A stretch of 64,000 nt of DNA, from NCBI RefSeq assembly GCF_003545715.1, contig NZ_QVNU01000006.1, positions 186,001-250,000 of the forward strand, given 5' to 3'. The notes below the pieces were generated by a model. It saw only the letters and a list, made by a program, of their open reading frames with translations. It did no database searches and had not been told where the DNA came from. Within the stretch, counting starts at the first letter, position 1; every line of letters begins with the position of its first letter. Positions 7,391 to 15,881 of the stretch are shown here, one piece after another. The DNA comes from Taibaiella koreensis. Lineage in GTDB: Bacteria; Bacteroidota; Bacteroidia; Chitinophagales; Chitinophagaceae. Position numbers and translations under genes: made by a program.

Positions 7391-7437
7391 ACCTGCACTG
7401 TAGAGACGTTGCGTTGCAACGACTCTACAGTGCAGGT
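7391..7437. repeat. REP-like long palindrome
   Basis: A 15-bp perfect stem (7391-7405 with 7423-7437) surrounds a single A-A mismatch and an inner 6-bp stem (7407-7412 with 7416-7421) around a GTT loop. The GTAGAGACGTTGC core resembles palindromic repeats that I recall being dispersed in many Bacteroidota genomes. No T-tract follows, so it is probably not the terminator. Confidence 0.6.
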
Positions 7438-7475
7438 AAAACAGCCCACATTCCAGGATCATTGTTTCAATAACG

Positions 7476-7508
7476 AAAAGGCCGCTCCCCTGAGGGAAGC
7501 GGCCTTTT
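7476..7508. terminator. bidirectional terminator between convergent genes
   Basis: AAAAGGCCGCT (7476-7486) pairs with AGCGGCCTTTT (7498-7508). It is flanked by A and T tracts and serves both the kinase-like gene and the phosphoesterase gene. Confidence 0.85.
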
Positions 7509-7527
7509 CTGATATTATTCTTCTAAC

Positions 7528-10500
7528 TTATTTGGTGATCACCAGCTTGGCTGTGTACAGCTTGCGCGAGTGGATCTTAATGATATAAGTACCGGCAGGA
7601 AGGTCCTGATGAAGCAGCGAAAAACGGGTGTTGTTGATATTCTTCGACTGGTAGATCATTTGCCCGCCAATATCCAGGATATCGATCTGGTCGATGGGAT
7701 AGGGCGATTCGATGACGCTGCGGTTACTGGTCTTAACAGGATTGGGATACACGCTCACGGTATTCTCGCCCTGTTCATTCTGATGGATCTTCACCACTTT
7801 AGAGAAGGTTTCTTTGCCGTCAGCGGCGGTCATCTTCAGGCGGTAATAGTTCTCGCCTTTCGCTGTAGCGTCATTCATATAGCTATAGTGGCCGTTCAAC
7901 GGAAGATTGACACGGGTATTGTAGATATCGGTAAATACTTTACCATCGGTGCCATGCTGCAGGGTATAGCGTTCCTGCGGATCTTCGCCGGCCACCTGCC
8001 AGCTCAGCAGATGCGACATACCTTCCACCTTGCCGCTGAAATCGAGCAAGTGCAGGGGCAGCGGATTGCCGATCATTTCAAAAGAAACACGGTTGGATAC
8101 TTCGTTGTACGAGTCGTTGGTAAACAGCACCAGGAAGTAATTGCCTGCCTGCTGGGGCATGTTAGCCTGAGGAATGTCGCGGCTTCCGTTGGGCTGACCG
8201 TCGATATAGGTATAGCTCAGCAATGGATCGGAATTGGGATCATCACCTTCGTTGAAGACACCCAGCCAGTCTTTGGGATTGCCGGGACCGTCGACCCAGG
8301 TAGCCGAAATATATTCACCCAGATTATAAGTGCTTTTGTTGGTCGTAAGTGTTGTAATGGTATCGCCTACGGAGAAGTACGTACGCGGTCCGCCTTCGAA
8401 ATACTGATCACCCAGGAGGTAAGCAGCAAAATAGTAGCCCTTGCCCAATCCGTTGACATTAAAAGTAGCGGCAGGTACGCTGGTACCGGCAGTGCCGGAA
8501 GGCGTAGCGGTCGTATATGCCCATTTAACGGATGGAGTTGTGCCGCTGGGCACCATGCCAATCTTATAGATGCCGATCCAGTCTTTGGCCAGCGCCGGCG
8601 CATTGCTGAAGCTGACCGGAACAGCATCTCCTACATTATAATTAGCGGCAGGCGTGCTCAGCTGCACCGTAGGACCATAGTAAAAAGGCTGACGGGATGC
8701 ACCTTCTGTATACCCGCTATTGATGAAGTAGGCGACATAATATTCGCCAGGCTGGCTAAGGGTATAATCCTTGGTACCGCTGGCCGCATTGGTATAGCTC
8801 CAGGTAGTAGAATTCACAGAGCCGGGTGTTTGTCCTTTCTTATAGATACCGATCCAGGCGCCGGGATCCTGCGATCCGTTGGTGAAGGTGACATGGATCG
8901 TCTGGCCGGGCTGATAGCGATTGGTGTCCAGGACGATGGCCGGGTTGACCACCACACTGTTGTAGACCTTAAAGGAATCGGTTGCAGACCAGGCCGACCA
9001 GCTTTGGTTGCGGTCGCGATGGCGCAGCCGAACATAATGCCAGCCATTGGGTATGGCGCCGGTGGGCAGGGTAAATTCGTTGATGTTCACACCCAGGTTC
9101 TGATCTTTGGTCGTATCGGGTGTAGCGCCGGTTACGATACCGAAGAGGTCTTCGTAGTGACGGTAGCCACTTTTTTCCATGGCATTGAAACTGTGGTCGA
9201 GCGCCACCTGGAACTCGGTTGAGTTCAGCAGTTCGCCGGAAGGTGACTGGAAAGCCGATCCTGTAATCGTCAGGGGCAGCTGCAGCGAATCGGGGAAGGT
9301 ATTGGTAATAGACGGCGTGGCCGGGATACCATTGCCGCGATACCGGTGGAAGGAATCGATCACTCTGTTGTCAAGGTGCTTGTAAATGCTGCCGATAGAA
9401 TAAGTGGTCACATTGATCTTATCATTGGGCATATCGAGATCAACCAACTGGTACGCCCAGTTGGAAATGGTCTTCTGCACATCGTCGAAGTTCTGCTCCG
9501 TAGCCATACCCCAGTATTGGTCCCATGCGGTACCGCCCGAGATGATATTATAGGCGGGTACATCCTTCATTTGCCCACGGGCATACAGATGGTGGTGCGC
9601 GCCCACGTGCAGGAAGAACTTGGGCGATTGCATGGCATAAGGCACTACGGTATTACGGATCCATGGAGAAATGTCGCCTACATATTGCTCGGCCTGGTAG
9701 GGGCGGTGCGCGATGGTAATGATCCACTTCACTGTAGGATCGGCATTGGCCGTATCGATTACCTTTTTGATCCAGTTGAACTGGTTGCCGCCGGTGTTTT
9801 CCGTATTCATGTAAGCGATCACGAGATTGCCGGCCTGGAAAGCATAATAGTCTTCGGTACCGGAATAGATCCCTTTGTAATTCATACTGTCGATCACAAA
9901 GTGGTTGTAATAAGCCTGCATCTGCAGTGTACCGTAGGTCTCGTGGTTGCCTACTGCAGTCTGGATGGGCAGGTAGGGCGACAGGTAGCGGGACTTGCTC
10001 AGATGCACATTCTCATAATGGTCCAGGGTACCTACATCCACCTGGTCGCCCAGGTTGAGGATAAAGGAAACGGAGTCGTTGAAGTTGGGACCATACAGCT
10101 CGGTCATTTTCCGTTTGGCAGCCATCATCAGCGAGTCGTAGCGGGGCTGCGCCTTAATCTGGTTGTCGCCCAGGATAAGAAAACGCAGGTGTCCGCTGGC
10201 ATTGGGCGCCATGCCTGGTACCGGGAGCGTACGGAAGGAGCAAACAATGCTGGAATCGTTGTTGCTTACGACACGGTAATAGTACTTGGTAGCAGGCTGC
10301 AGTCCCTGCAGCTTAACAGTGTGATAAAAGTAATCGTTGTTGTAACCTACATCGGTCATCGTTTGGGTGGTGCCTGTAATTGTTGTGCTTAGGGTCGCCG
10401 GATTGGTTCCATAGCGGACTACCGGGTTCACGGCAGTGTTGGTTTTCCAATTGACCGCGATGGAGCTTGATGTAATGGCCTGCAGGTAAGGATCGATGGT

Positions 10501-10572
10501 TTGTGCACCCGCTGCAAAAGGAAAGAAGAGCATACCGCAATAAAGCAGCAGCTTAAGTAAAGGTTGGTTCAT
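7528..10572 (-). CDS. T9SS-exported purple-acid-phosphatase-like metallophosphoesterase
   Basis: This 1014-residue multidomain secreted protein has a signal peptide ending at AAGAQ. An Fn3-like N-terminal domain of purple acid phosphatases (about 25-115) precedes a calcineurin-type domain with LGDNQ, NLGDQVD, VGNHE, AHRPYQ and GAHHHLYARG metal-ligand motifs. An Fn3-like segment follows, then three tandem beta-sandwich modules of about 90 residues each containing W-I/L-G-I/V-Y/F, then a T9SS sorting domain (VYPNP ... GTYIIKI). A TTG at 10599 overlaps a TAATTTG box, so ATG 10572 is chosen. It probably releases phosphate or cleaves phosphodiesters outside the cell. Substrate unknown. Confidence 0.88.
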   Translation of the reverse strand: MNQPLLKLLLYCGMLFFPFAAGAQTIDPYLQAITSSSIAVNWKTNTAVNPVVRYGTNPATLSTTITGTTQTMTDVGYNNDYFYHTVKLQGLQPATKYYYRVVSNNDSSIVCSFRTLPVPGMAPNASGHLRFLILGDNQIKAQPRYDSLMMAAKRKMTELYGPNFNDSVSFILNLGDQVDVGTLDHYENVHLSKSRYLSPYLPIQTAVGNHETYGTLQMQAYYNHFVIDSMNYKGIYSGTEDYYAFQAGNLVIAYMNTENTGGNQFNWIKKVIDTANADPTVKWIITIAHRPYQAEQYVGDISPWIRNTVVPYAMQSPKFFLHVGAHHHLYARGQMKDVPAYNIISGGTAWDQYWGMATEQNFDDVQKTISNWAYQLVDLDMPNDKINVTTYSIGSIYKHLDNRVIDSFHRYRGNGIPATPSITNTFPDSLQLPLTITGSAFQSPSGELLNSTEFQVALDHSFNAMEKSGYRHYEDLFGIVTGATPDTTKDQNLGVNINEFTLPTGAIPNGWHYVRLRHRDRNQSWSAWSATDSFKVYNSVVVNPAIVLDTNRYQPGQTIHVTFTNGSQDPGAWIGIYKKGQTPGSVNSTTWSYTNAASGTKDYTLSQPGEYYVAYFINSGYTEGASRQPFYYGPTVQLSTPAANYNVGDAVPVSFSNAPALAKDWIGIYKIGMVPSGTTPSVKWAYTTATPSGTAGTSVPAATFNVNGLGKGYYFAAYLLGDQYFEGGPRTYFSVGDTITTLTTNKSTYNLGEYISATWVDGPGNPKDWLGVFNEGDDPNSDPLLSYTYIDGQPNGSRDIPQANMPQQAGNYFLVLFTNDSYNEVSNRVSFEMIGNPLPLHLLDFSGKVEGMSHLLSWQVAGEDPQERYTLQHGTDGKVFTDIYNTRVNLPLNGHYSYMNDATAKGENYYRLKMTAADGKETFSKVVKIHQNEQGENTVSVYPNPVKTSNRSVIESPYPIDQIDILDIGGQMIYQSKNINNTRFSLLHQDLPAGTYIIKIHSRKLYTAKLVITK

Positions 10573-10680
10573 AACGTATTGTTTACAATTCGGGCGCAAA
10601 TTAGCCGGTCAATGTTGCCTTCCCGTTGTTTCATTGTTACGAATCCATTACTTCCGTGTTAACAAACGCTATGACATACG

Positions 10681-10716
10681 AAACGGAGGCTGCAATAGCA
10701 ACCTCCGTTTGTTTTT
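10681..10716. terminator. terminator-like hairpin
   Basis: AAACGGAGG (10681-10689) pairs with CCTCCGTTT (10702-10710), followed on the plus strand by GTTTTTATT. On the minus strand it lies directly downstream of the 10746-11570 gene, where the T-run is short, so it may also act there. Confidence 0.6.
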
Positions 10717-10745
10717 ATTCTATTATTAAATCGTTACGAACCGCG

Positions 10746-11570
10746 TCAGGCGTCGACCCTGATCGTTTTATGAAAAGGCTTTCCTTTTTCGTCGGTACCC
10801 GATATCTGCCACTGTACGTTGTCGAGCTCGATTTCGCAAGGCTCGTCATTGGCCGAACGGGTCCTGTGGATCTCTTTCATCCAGCTTTGTATCGTGCGGC
10901 TATTGGTACGCCGTTTGCGCAGTTCGCGGTCGGCCGCATTCTTTATCTTATTGTTGTTCACCTGGGAGAAGCCGGCATTGTTCAGCGTGCTTAGCGAAAA
11001 GCTCTGCGCATCGCCGTTATGCCCGGCAGATATATTGGTCCATGCGGAAGTGTACAGGCCCAGCTCCCGCAGGTCGACAGTACCGAGTTCGGACTTGAGG
11101 AGCAGGCGCGATTGGTAGCGTTGCTTTACCGTAATGTTCTTCCCGCCATAGACGATCAGCTTGGAAGCGCCCAGTTTACCCGATTGCAGGCTATAGGTAA
11201 GGCTGGTTTCCTGCACCGGATTTTGCCTGCGGGGCTCCTTCAGCTTCAAGCCGGCCAGCACCAGTCTGGCGCCACCCAGGTCGATCCCCTGCCCCGCTGC
11301 TTCGGGTTGTTGCCGGGTCACAGGTGTTGTGTCCTTTGCCGGTGTAGCAACCTTTTGGTGTTCCCCGGGAGCCGCCTTCGGAGCCTCCTGCTGCTGATGA
11401 CGCGGCTCTATATCGAGCACATCGTCTTTCAGGTACTGGGAATCCGTCTCCGTAATGATGGTGCCGGAATCGCCCAGGACAATAGGTCCCCGGTTTCGGC
11501 TACCGCTGTTGCTGCCGCAGGAAGCCAGCAGCAACGCCAGGATGGTAATATAAATTGTATAGGTTTTCAA
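10746..11570 (-). CDS. hypothetical lipoprotein
   Basis: This 274-residue protein has a lipoprotein signal peptide with lipobox LASC at residues 15-18. A low-complexity linker rich in Pro, Gln, Ala and Lys (about 55-95) leads to a C-terminal domain from about residue 100 with alternating hydrophobic positions and a basic helix (RELRKRRTNSR). I recognise no enzyme motif. It is likely anchored in the envelope. It is upstream of the phosphoesterase gene on the same strand but separated by a hairpin, so co-transcription is uncertain. Its 5' end faces the cyanophycinase gene. Confidence 0.6.
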   Translation of the reverse strand: MKTYTIYITILALLLASCGSNSGSRNRGPIVLGDSGTIITETDSQYLKDDVLDIEPRHQQQEAPKAAPGEHQKVATPAKDTTPVTRQQPEAAGQGIDLGGARLVLAGLKLKEPRRQNPVQETSLTYSLQSGKLGASKLIVYGGKNITVKQRYQSRLLLKSELGTVDLRELGLYTSAWTNISAGHNGDAQSFSLSTLNNAGFSQVNNNKIKNAADRELRKRRTNSRTIQSWMKEIHRTRSANDEPCEIELDNVQWQISGTDEKGKPFHKTIRVDA

Positions 11571-11669
11571 TGTCGTTCAAAATTTGCGCTAAGGTACTAT
11601 TTGTAGGGTTTTCCACAAATGGTGGATAGCTTTAACCCCTGCTTTACCCGCTTTTAGCTGTAAAAAGGA

Positions 11670-11677
11670 TACCTTTG
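11670..11677 (+). promoter_or_regulatory. -7 box TACCTTTG of the cyanophycinase gene
   Basis: This is a consensus TAnnTTTG, 26 nt before ATG 11704. A -33 element is not clear. Confidence 0.5.
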
Positions 11678-11703
11678 ATATTATTTTTTCATGAACATAT
11701 AGT

Positions 11704-12585
11704 ATGGATATCAAAGGCATTCTGGTTTCAGTCGGCGGGGCGGAGGACAAGGGCACAGACCTGGAAGAAGGCGTCATCAAACGGAATAACCTTAATTTTT
11801 TTGAGATCGGCATCCTTAAAACCGTTACCGGTCTGCTGCAAGGTCCCGAAAGCCGCATCGAAGTGGTGACTACCGCCAGCTCCATTCCCGAAGAAGTAGG
11901 ACAAAATTATTTAGATGCCTTTGTCAAACTGGGCTATCATAATGTGGGGCATCTTGATATTCGCGACCGCGAAGACGCGCACAAGGAAGAATTCATCCAG
12001 CGCGTCAGGGAGTGCTCCTGCCTTATGTTTTCCGGGGGCAATCAGCTAAGGCTTTCATCTATTTTCGGCGGTACTGAAATACTGGACATCATCCGGCAGC
12101 GCTACGAAGAAGAACATTTCGTGATCTCGGGCACCAGCGCCGGCGCTATGGCCATGAGCAATACCATGATCTACGAGGGCAATGCGGCCTTATCGCACCT
12201 TAAAGGAGAAGTAAAGATCACTACGGGCCTGGGTTTTGTTCAGAATGTGATCATCGATTCCCATTTCGACAAGCGGGGCCGCTTTATGCGACTGGCGCAG
12301 GCCGTAGCCGCTAATCCTGGCGCTATAGGTATCGGCCTTGGCGAAGATACCGGCATCATTATCCGCGAAGGGCACCAGCTGGAGGCGATTGGTTCGGGTG
12401 GTGTGATCATTATCGACGGCCGCAGCGTGGGTTACAACAATATCGGCGACGCCGAATTCAACCAGCCCATTTCCGTAGAGAATCTTAAAGTACACATTAT
12501 GGAAAAAGGAAACGCCTACGATATCAAGACCCGTAGATTTGAACCTACGCTTGCCGAGCTCGAAGCGCCAGCAGTAACAAAGTAA
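11704..12585 (+). CDS. cphB: cyanophycinase (peptidase family S51)
   Basis: This 293-residue cytoplasmic serine peptidase has an N-terminal GGAEDKG, a central SGGNQL, and the nucleophile motif GTSAGAMAMS at about residue 145, all typical of cyanophycinase. These enzymes cut the Arg-Asp storage polymer cyanophycin into dipeptides. Length matches the family. The usual partner gene for cyanophycin synthetase is not in this window, so the enzyme may work with a distant cphA or act on other beta-linked Asp dipeptides. It has its own promoter box and terminator, so it is probably monocistronic. Confidence 0.88.
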   Translation: MDIKGILVSVGGAEDKGTDLEEGVIKRNNLNFFEIGILKTVTGLLQGPESRIEVVTTASSIPEEVGQNYLDAFVKLGYHNVGHLDIRDREDAHKEEFIQRVRECSCLMFSGGNQLRLSSIFGGTEILDIIRQRYEEEHFVISGTSAGAMAMSNTMIYEGNAALSHLKGEVKITTGLGFVQNVIIDSHFDKRGRFMRLAQAVAANPGAIGIGLGEDTGIIIREGHQLEAIGSGGVIIIDGRSVGYNNIGDAEFNQPISVENLKVHIMEKGNAYDIKTRRFEPTLAELEAPAVTK

Positions 12586-12607
12586 TACAAAATTGCATAA
12601 AATAAGA

Positions 12608-12635
12608 AAAGGCAGCCGGTATAAGGGCTGCCTTT
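12608..12635. terminator. terminator downstream of cyanophycinase
   Basis: AAAGGCAGCC (12608-12617) pairs with GGCTGCCTTT (12626-12635) with an 8-nt loop, followed by CTTCT. It is shared with the convergent GH3 gene. Confidence 0.8.
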
Positions 12636-12695
12636 CTTCTATACGGGGAATGATATCACCATTTTCATTTCAATGAATGGATGCTGGATATCTCA

Positions 12696-14225
12696 TTATT
12701 TCTCGTCGAGAAACTGTTCCCATTCCTCCAGCTGCTTTCCTTTCATCACCCTGGGAAATTTATTCATGGCCCCGAACTTGCCCGTGTGCCGCAGGTAATC
12801 GATAAATACCGCGGTCGGTAACACCTCCACAAATACTTCTTTCAAAGCGGAAGTTCGCTCCACCGCGTAGTCGTCGTTGATCTTGCATAAAGTCTCGTCT
12901 ACGATTGTGCGAACAGCGGCGGCATCTACGGGATCGTCGCAGCCAATGAACCATTTGTGGGCAAACAGATTTTGATAAGGAAAGCCGGCAACCGTAAATT
13001 CCTTGATCTGTACCTTGAGCTGCCGGTTCACTTCGTCGATCGCTTTATTCAGGTTATCAACCGAGGTATGCTCCCCGCACAGGCTGAGGAATTGTTTGGT
13101 ACGCCCCACGATCACGATCTCATGCTCTTTTACATCGGTAAACCGCACTACGTCGCCAATAAGATAGCGCCATGCGCCCGCGCAGGTGCTCAGCAGTACG
13201 GCATACGATATATCGGGCTGTACCTCGTGTATAAAATAAGTTCTGGGATGCCCGATCAGCTCGCCTTTATCGTCAAAATGCGCCTCGTCGAAAGGCACAA
13301 ATTCGAACAGGATACCTGCATTCAGCACCAGCTTGATGCCGGGTACGCCGGGCCGGGCCTGGAAGCCGAAAGAGCCTTCCGAGGCCATATAGGTCTCGAT
13401 AAAATTTACCGGCTGGCCAAAAAGCTTTTTGAAATTTTCACGATAAGGCTCAAACGCGACGCCGCCATGTATGTAAATACGCAGGTTGGGCCACATGTCG
13501 TGTATCGTGTTCAGCTTATAGGTCTTTACGATCTCTTCCAGCACGATCTGTGCCCAGGCGGGCACACCGCATAAGATGCCCACATCCCACTTTGGCGCGT
13601 TTTCGATGATCAGCTTTATCCGCTCTTCCCATTGCGGGTTACGCGATATCTTTTGTCCCGGCTTATAAAAGAAATTAGAAAGAAAACGCGGCATGTTCTT
13701 GGCACTGATACCGCTCATATCACCTTCGTAGTAGTCGCCCTGCTTCATGAGCGAGGTGCTGCCGCCCAGCATCAGCACGCCTTTTTCAAAAGTGCCCGAA
13801 GGGATATTGAAATTGGTCATGCTGTAAAATTGCTTGAAGCCTACCTTCTTGGTCGAGCGGATCATATCCTGCGTAACCGGAATATGCTTGCTCGCCGATT
13901 CGGAAGTGCCGGAACTGAGCGCAAAGTATTTTACCCTACCCGGCCAGGTCACATTCTCCTGGCCTTCCAGGCATTTATGCCACCATTGGGCAAACATGCT
14001 GTTGTAGTTGTGAAAGGGTACTTTTTCCCGGAAAACCTTTTCCCAGTCGAGCGATTCGGAAAGCATAGTATCGAAGCCGTAATGCTTGCCAAAAGCAGTA
14101 TACTGTCCGCGTTCCAGCAAATAACGCAAGGTACGCATCTGGTAAACCTGGGGCGAGGCAACTTTGATTCTGAATTGCCTGCGTATTCGTAGTGACCGAG
14201 AGATAAGATTCCCTAATAGAGCCAT
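12696..14225 (-). CDS. GH3 family acyl-acid amido synthetase-like protein
   Basis: This 509-residue member of the ANL adenylating superfamily is similar to plant GH3 proteins. Visible motifs are the phosphate-binding loop LSSGTSESASKHIPV (about 105-120), the acid-binding YMASEGSFG and the YLIGDVVRF loop before the C-terminal lobe. Plant members conjugate amino acids to hormones; bacterial substrates are mostly unknown, so only an ATP-dependent acyl activation can be inferred. Length is full. It is divergent from the universal stress gene, with 245 bp between the starts. Confidence 0.85.
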   Translation of the reverse strand: MALLGNLISRSLRIRRQFRIKVASPQVYQMRTLRYLLERGQYTAFGKHYGFDTMLSESLDWEKVFREKVPFHNYNSMFAQWWHKCLEGQENVTWPGRVKYFALSSGTSESASKHIPVTQDMIRSTKKVGFKQFYSMTNFNIPSGTFEKGVLMLGGSTSLMKQGDYYEGDMSGISAKNMPRFLSNFFYKPGQKISRNPQWEERIKLIIENAPKWDVGILCGVPAWAQIVLEEIVKTYKLNTIHDMWPNLRIYIHGGVAFEPYRENFKKLFGQPVNFIETYMASEGSFGFQARPGVPGIKLVLNAGILFEFVPFDEAHFDDKGELIGHPRTYFIHEVQPDISYAVLLSTCAGAWRYLIGDVVRFTDVKEHEIVIVGRTKQFLSLCGEHTSVDNLNKAIDEVNRQLKVQIKEFTVAGFPYQNLFAHKWFIGCDDPVDAAAVRTIVDETLCKINDDYAVERTSALKEVFVEVLPTAVFIDYLRHTGKFGAMNKFPRVMKGKQLEEWEQFLDEK

Positions 14226-14470
14226 GAATGATGGGGTATAAATCCTGAGGGTTTAGGTATTTTTCAATAAGCGGACAAAAATAAGCTATTTGTCGGGCTA
14301 CTGCTCAATAACACTTTCGGTCCGGCAATGTTCATCTATTTTTAACACAATATACCCACAACAATTTCATACTTTTCAATGTCTTATGTTTTAAAGTGCT
14401 TCGTTATAGCATAAGGATCGATATCCATTTTCAAATAATATGCTCCCTTTTAACATCGCATCCAGCCGTC

Positions 14471-15277
14471 ATGAATAAGATTCTTTTAGCCACCGACTAC
14501 TCTCCGGCAGCACAAAATGCCGCTGTATATGCCCTTGAGCTATCGAGGGTAATGAATGCTTCCCTGGAGTTGCTTCACGCCTACGTTATTCCCTTTGCCT
14601 ATACCGACAGCCCGGTCCCCCTGCTGAATATCGATGAGATCCAGAAGATCGCAGAGGATAGCATGGGAACCGAACTAGCCCGGCTGAGACGCCTGGCCCC
14701 GGAACTATCGATCACTTCCAAAATACTACCCGGCGATATTACCGACTGCCTTACAGAGATCGTCGAGGAGCAGGCGCCCACGCTTATCGTTATGGGTACT
14801 TCCAGCGAAGAGCCGGACTCCATGCTCTGGGGCAGTATGGCTGTGAAAGCACTGCGTAACCTCAAAGCGCCGGTACTCGTAGTGCCCGACCAGGTGCACT
14901 GGGAACCTGTACATAAGATCTGCTTTGCCGCCGACTACGACCAGGTATCGGAACACACGCCGGCAGCAGAGATACGGAAATGGGTACAGCAAATGGATGC
15001 CAGCCTCGATGTGATCCACGTAGACAAACCCGAGCAGGCCGTAACACCGCCTATGGCGCTGGTGCAGATGCTCGAAAGCCTGCAGCCGCAGTACCATGCC
15101 ATCATCAATGAAAATATTGAGGGCGGTGTATCTGAATTCCTGCAGGAGCATGCCATAGGCTGGCTGCTGGTGATCCCCCGCAAATACGGATTCTTCGAAA
15201 ACCTCTTCCACAAGAGCCGTACCAAGCAGCTGACAAGAGTTAGCAATATACCCGTGCTGGCCCTGCACCAGGAGTAG
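14471..15277 (+). CDS. universal stress protein with two UspA domains
   Basis: This 268-residue cytoplasmic protein is built of two tandem UspA folds (about 1-145 and 150-268). Domain 1 starts KILLATDYSPAAQNA and ends with the MGTSSEE...GSMAVKAL...VLVVP nucleotide-binding region; domain 2 has lost most of that loop. ATG 14471 begins exactly at the domain start, and the longer open frame upstream adds no family sequence. Such proteins are usually induced in stress or low oxygen. Its transcript appears to run through the repeat array at 15293-15450 to the terminator at 15466. Confidence 0.88.
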   Translation: MNKILLATDYSPAAQNAAVYALELSRVMNASLELLHAYVIPFAYTDSPVPLLNIDEIQKIAEDSMGTELARLRRLAPELSITSKILPGDITDCLTEIVEEQAPTLIVMGTSSEEPDSMLWGSMAVKALRNLKAPVLVVPDQVHWEPVHKICFAADYDQVSEHTPAAEIRKWVQQMDASLDVIHVDKPEQAVTPPMALVQMLESLQPQYHAIINENIEGGVSEFLQEHAIGWLLVIPRKYGFFENLFHKSRTKQLTRVSNIPVLALHQE

Positions 15278-15292
15278 CTTGGATAGAGGAGC

Positions 15293-15450
15293 CAGGATTT
15301 TTAGAAACAGGAACCAGGAAAAAGAAACAGGATTTTTGGAAACAGGAACCAGGATATTTAAAAGCGGGAACTACGAAAAAGAATCAGGATTTTTGGAAGC
15401 AGGAGTCAGGATTTTTGGAAGCAAGAATCAGGATATTTGGCAGTAAGAGC
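15293..15450 (+). repeat. degenerate tandem array of 22-bp and 13-bp units
   Basis: Six 22-bp units of the type CAGGATTTTTGG + AA(A/G)CAGGA(A/G) lie at 15293-15314, 15328-15349, 15350-15371, 15385-15406, 15407-15428 and 15429-15450. Two 13-bp short units (15315-15327 and 15372-15384) replace the T-rich part with AAAAAG. The order is 22-13-22-22-13-22-22-22. The period is not a multiple of three and no frame stays open. It lies between the universal stress gene stop and its terminator. Confidence 0.8.
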
Positions 15451-15465
15451 CAAGAGGGATTGATG

Positions 15466-15489
15466 GCCACACAATCGTGTGGCTTTTTT
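15466..15489 (+). terminator. intrinsic terminator of the universal stress gene
   Basis: GCCACAC (15466-15472) pairs with GTGTGGC (15477-15483) around an AATC loop, followed by six T. Its place after the repeat array puts the array in the 3' UTR. Confidence 0.8.
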
Positions 15490-15521
15490 CTATACTGCAG
15501 CGTTCCTGCAGTCCGGTGGGC

Positions 15522-15529
15522 TAGCTTTG
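15522..15529 (+). promoter_or_regulatory. -7 box TAGCTTTG of the lanthipeptide gene
   Basis: This is a perfect TAnnTTTG, 21 nt before ATG 15551 and just after the preceding terminator. It excludes the longer upstream reading frame and supports ATG 15551. Confidence 0.6.
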
Positions 15530-15550
15530 GGTACACCAAACATCTCAACG

Positions 15551-15814
15551 ATGAAAAAGACAAATATCTCGCTTAAAAAGCTGCAGCTGGCCAAAGAAAT
15601 GGTCGGCAGGCTTGATCAGCTGCATACTACAGGCGGCCTCAACGCTACCAGCGGCGGCTGCCATTCCGTTAACTGGGTTTGCGGTTCCTATGATGGCCAT
15701 TGCTTTTCGGCCTGCCAGGGTGGCTGCGATCAGTCTTTTACCTGCGGCGATACCCGCGCTGTAGATTGTACCGGCTCTGTGATCCTTTCGGTCAATTGTA
15801 CCTTTATCTGCTGA
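15551..15814 (+). CDS. class I lanthipeptide-type RiPP precursor
   Basis: This 87-residue peptide has a leader of the Bacteroidota natural-product-precursor type (SLKKLQLAKEMVGRL at 7-21) with Gly-Gly at 28-29 and 35-36. The core from about residue 37 has nine Cys (37, 44, 51, 55, 59, 65, 73, 83, 87) interspersed with about ten Ser/Thr, the composition expected for lanthionine rings. In the pinensin-type pathway of Chitinophaga, LanB-like dehydratase and LanC-like cyclase install such rings. No such enzyme, transporter or protease is in this window, so the precursor is an orphan here. It has its own promoter box. Confidence 0.75.
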   Translation: MKKTNISLKKLQLAKEMVGRLDQLHTTGGLNATSGGCHSVNWVCGSYDGHCFSACQGGCDQSFTCGDTRAVDCTGSVILSVNCTFIC

Positions 15815-15826
15815 TACCGCTATGCG

Positions 15827-15865
15827 TACAAATGGTTCCCGAAGCACAACCGGAAACCATTTGTA
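15827..15865. other. stem-loop between convergent genes
   Basis: TACAAATGGTT (15827-15837) pairs perfectly with AACCATTTGTA (15855-15865). There is no T-tract on either side. It may end transcription of the lanthipeptide gene weakly or stabilise the 3' end. Confidence 0.45.
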
Positions 15866-15881
15866 TGCATGGAAATGATGG

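Noticed and set aside
7570-10392. Two long open frames on the plus strand under the T9SS phosphoesterase
   Set aside because: They mirror a gene with full catalytic motifs and sorting domain, and their own translations are compositionally odd.
15293-15450. CRISPR array
   Set aside because: Units are contiguous, degenerate and without unique spacers of constant length, and no cas gene is present.
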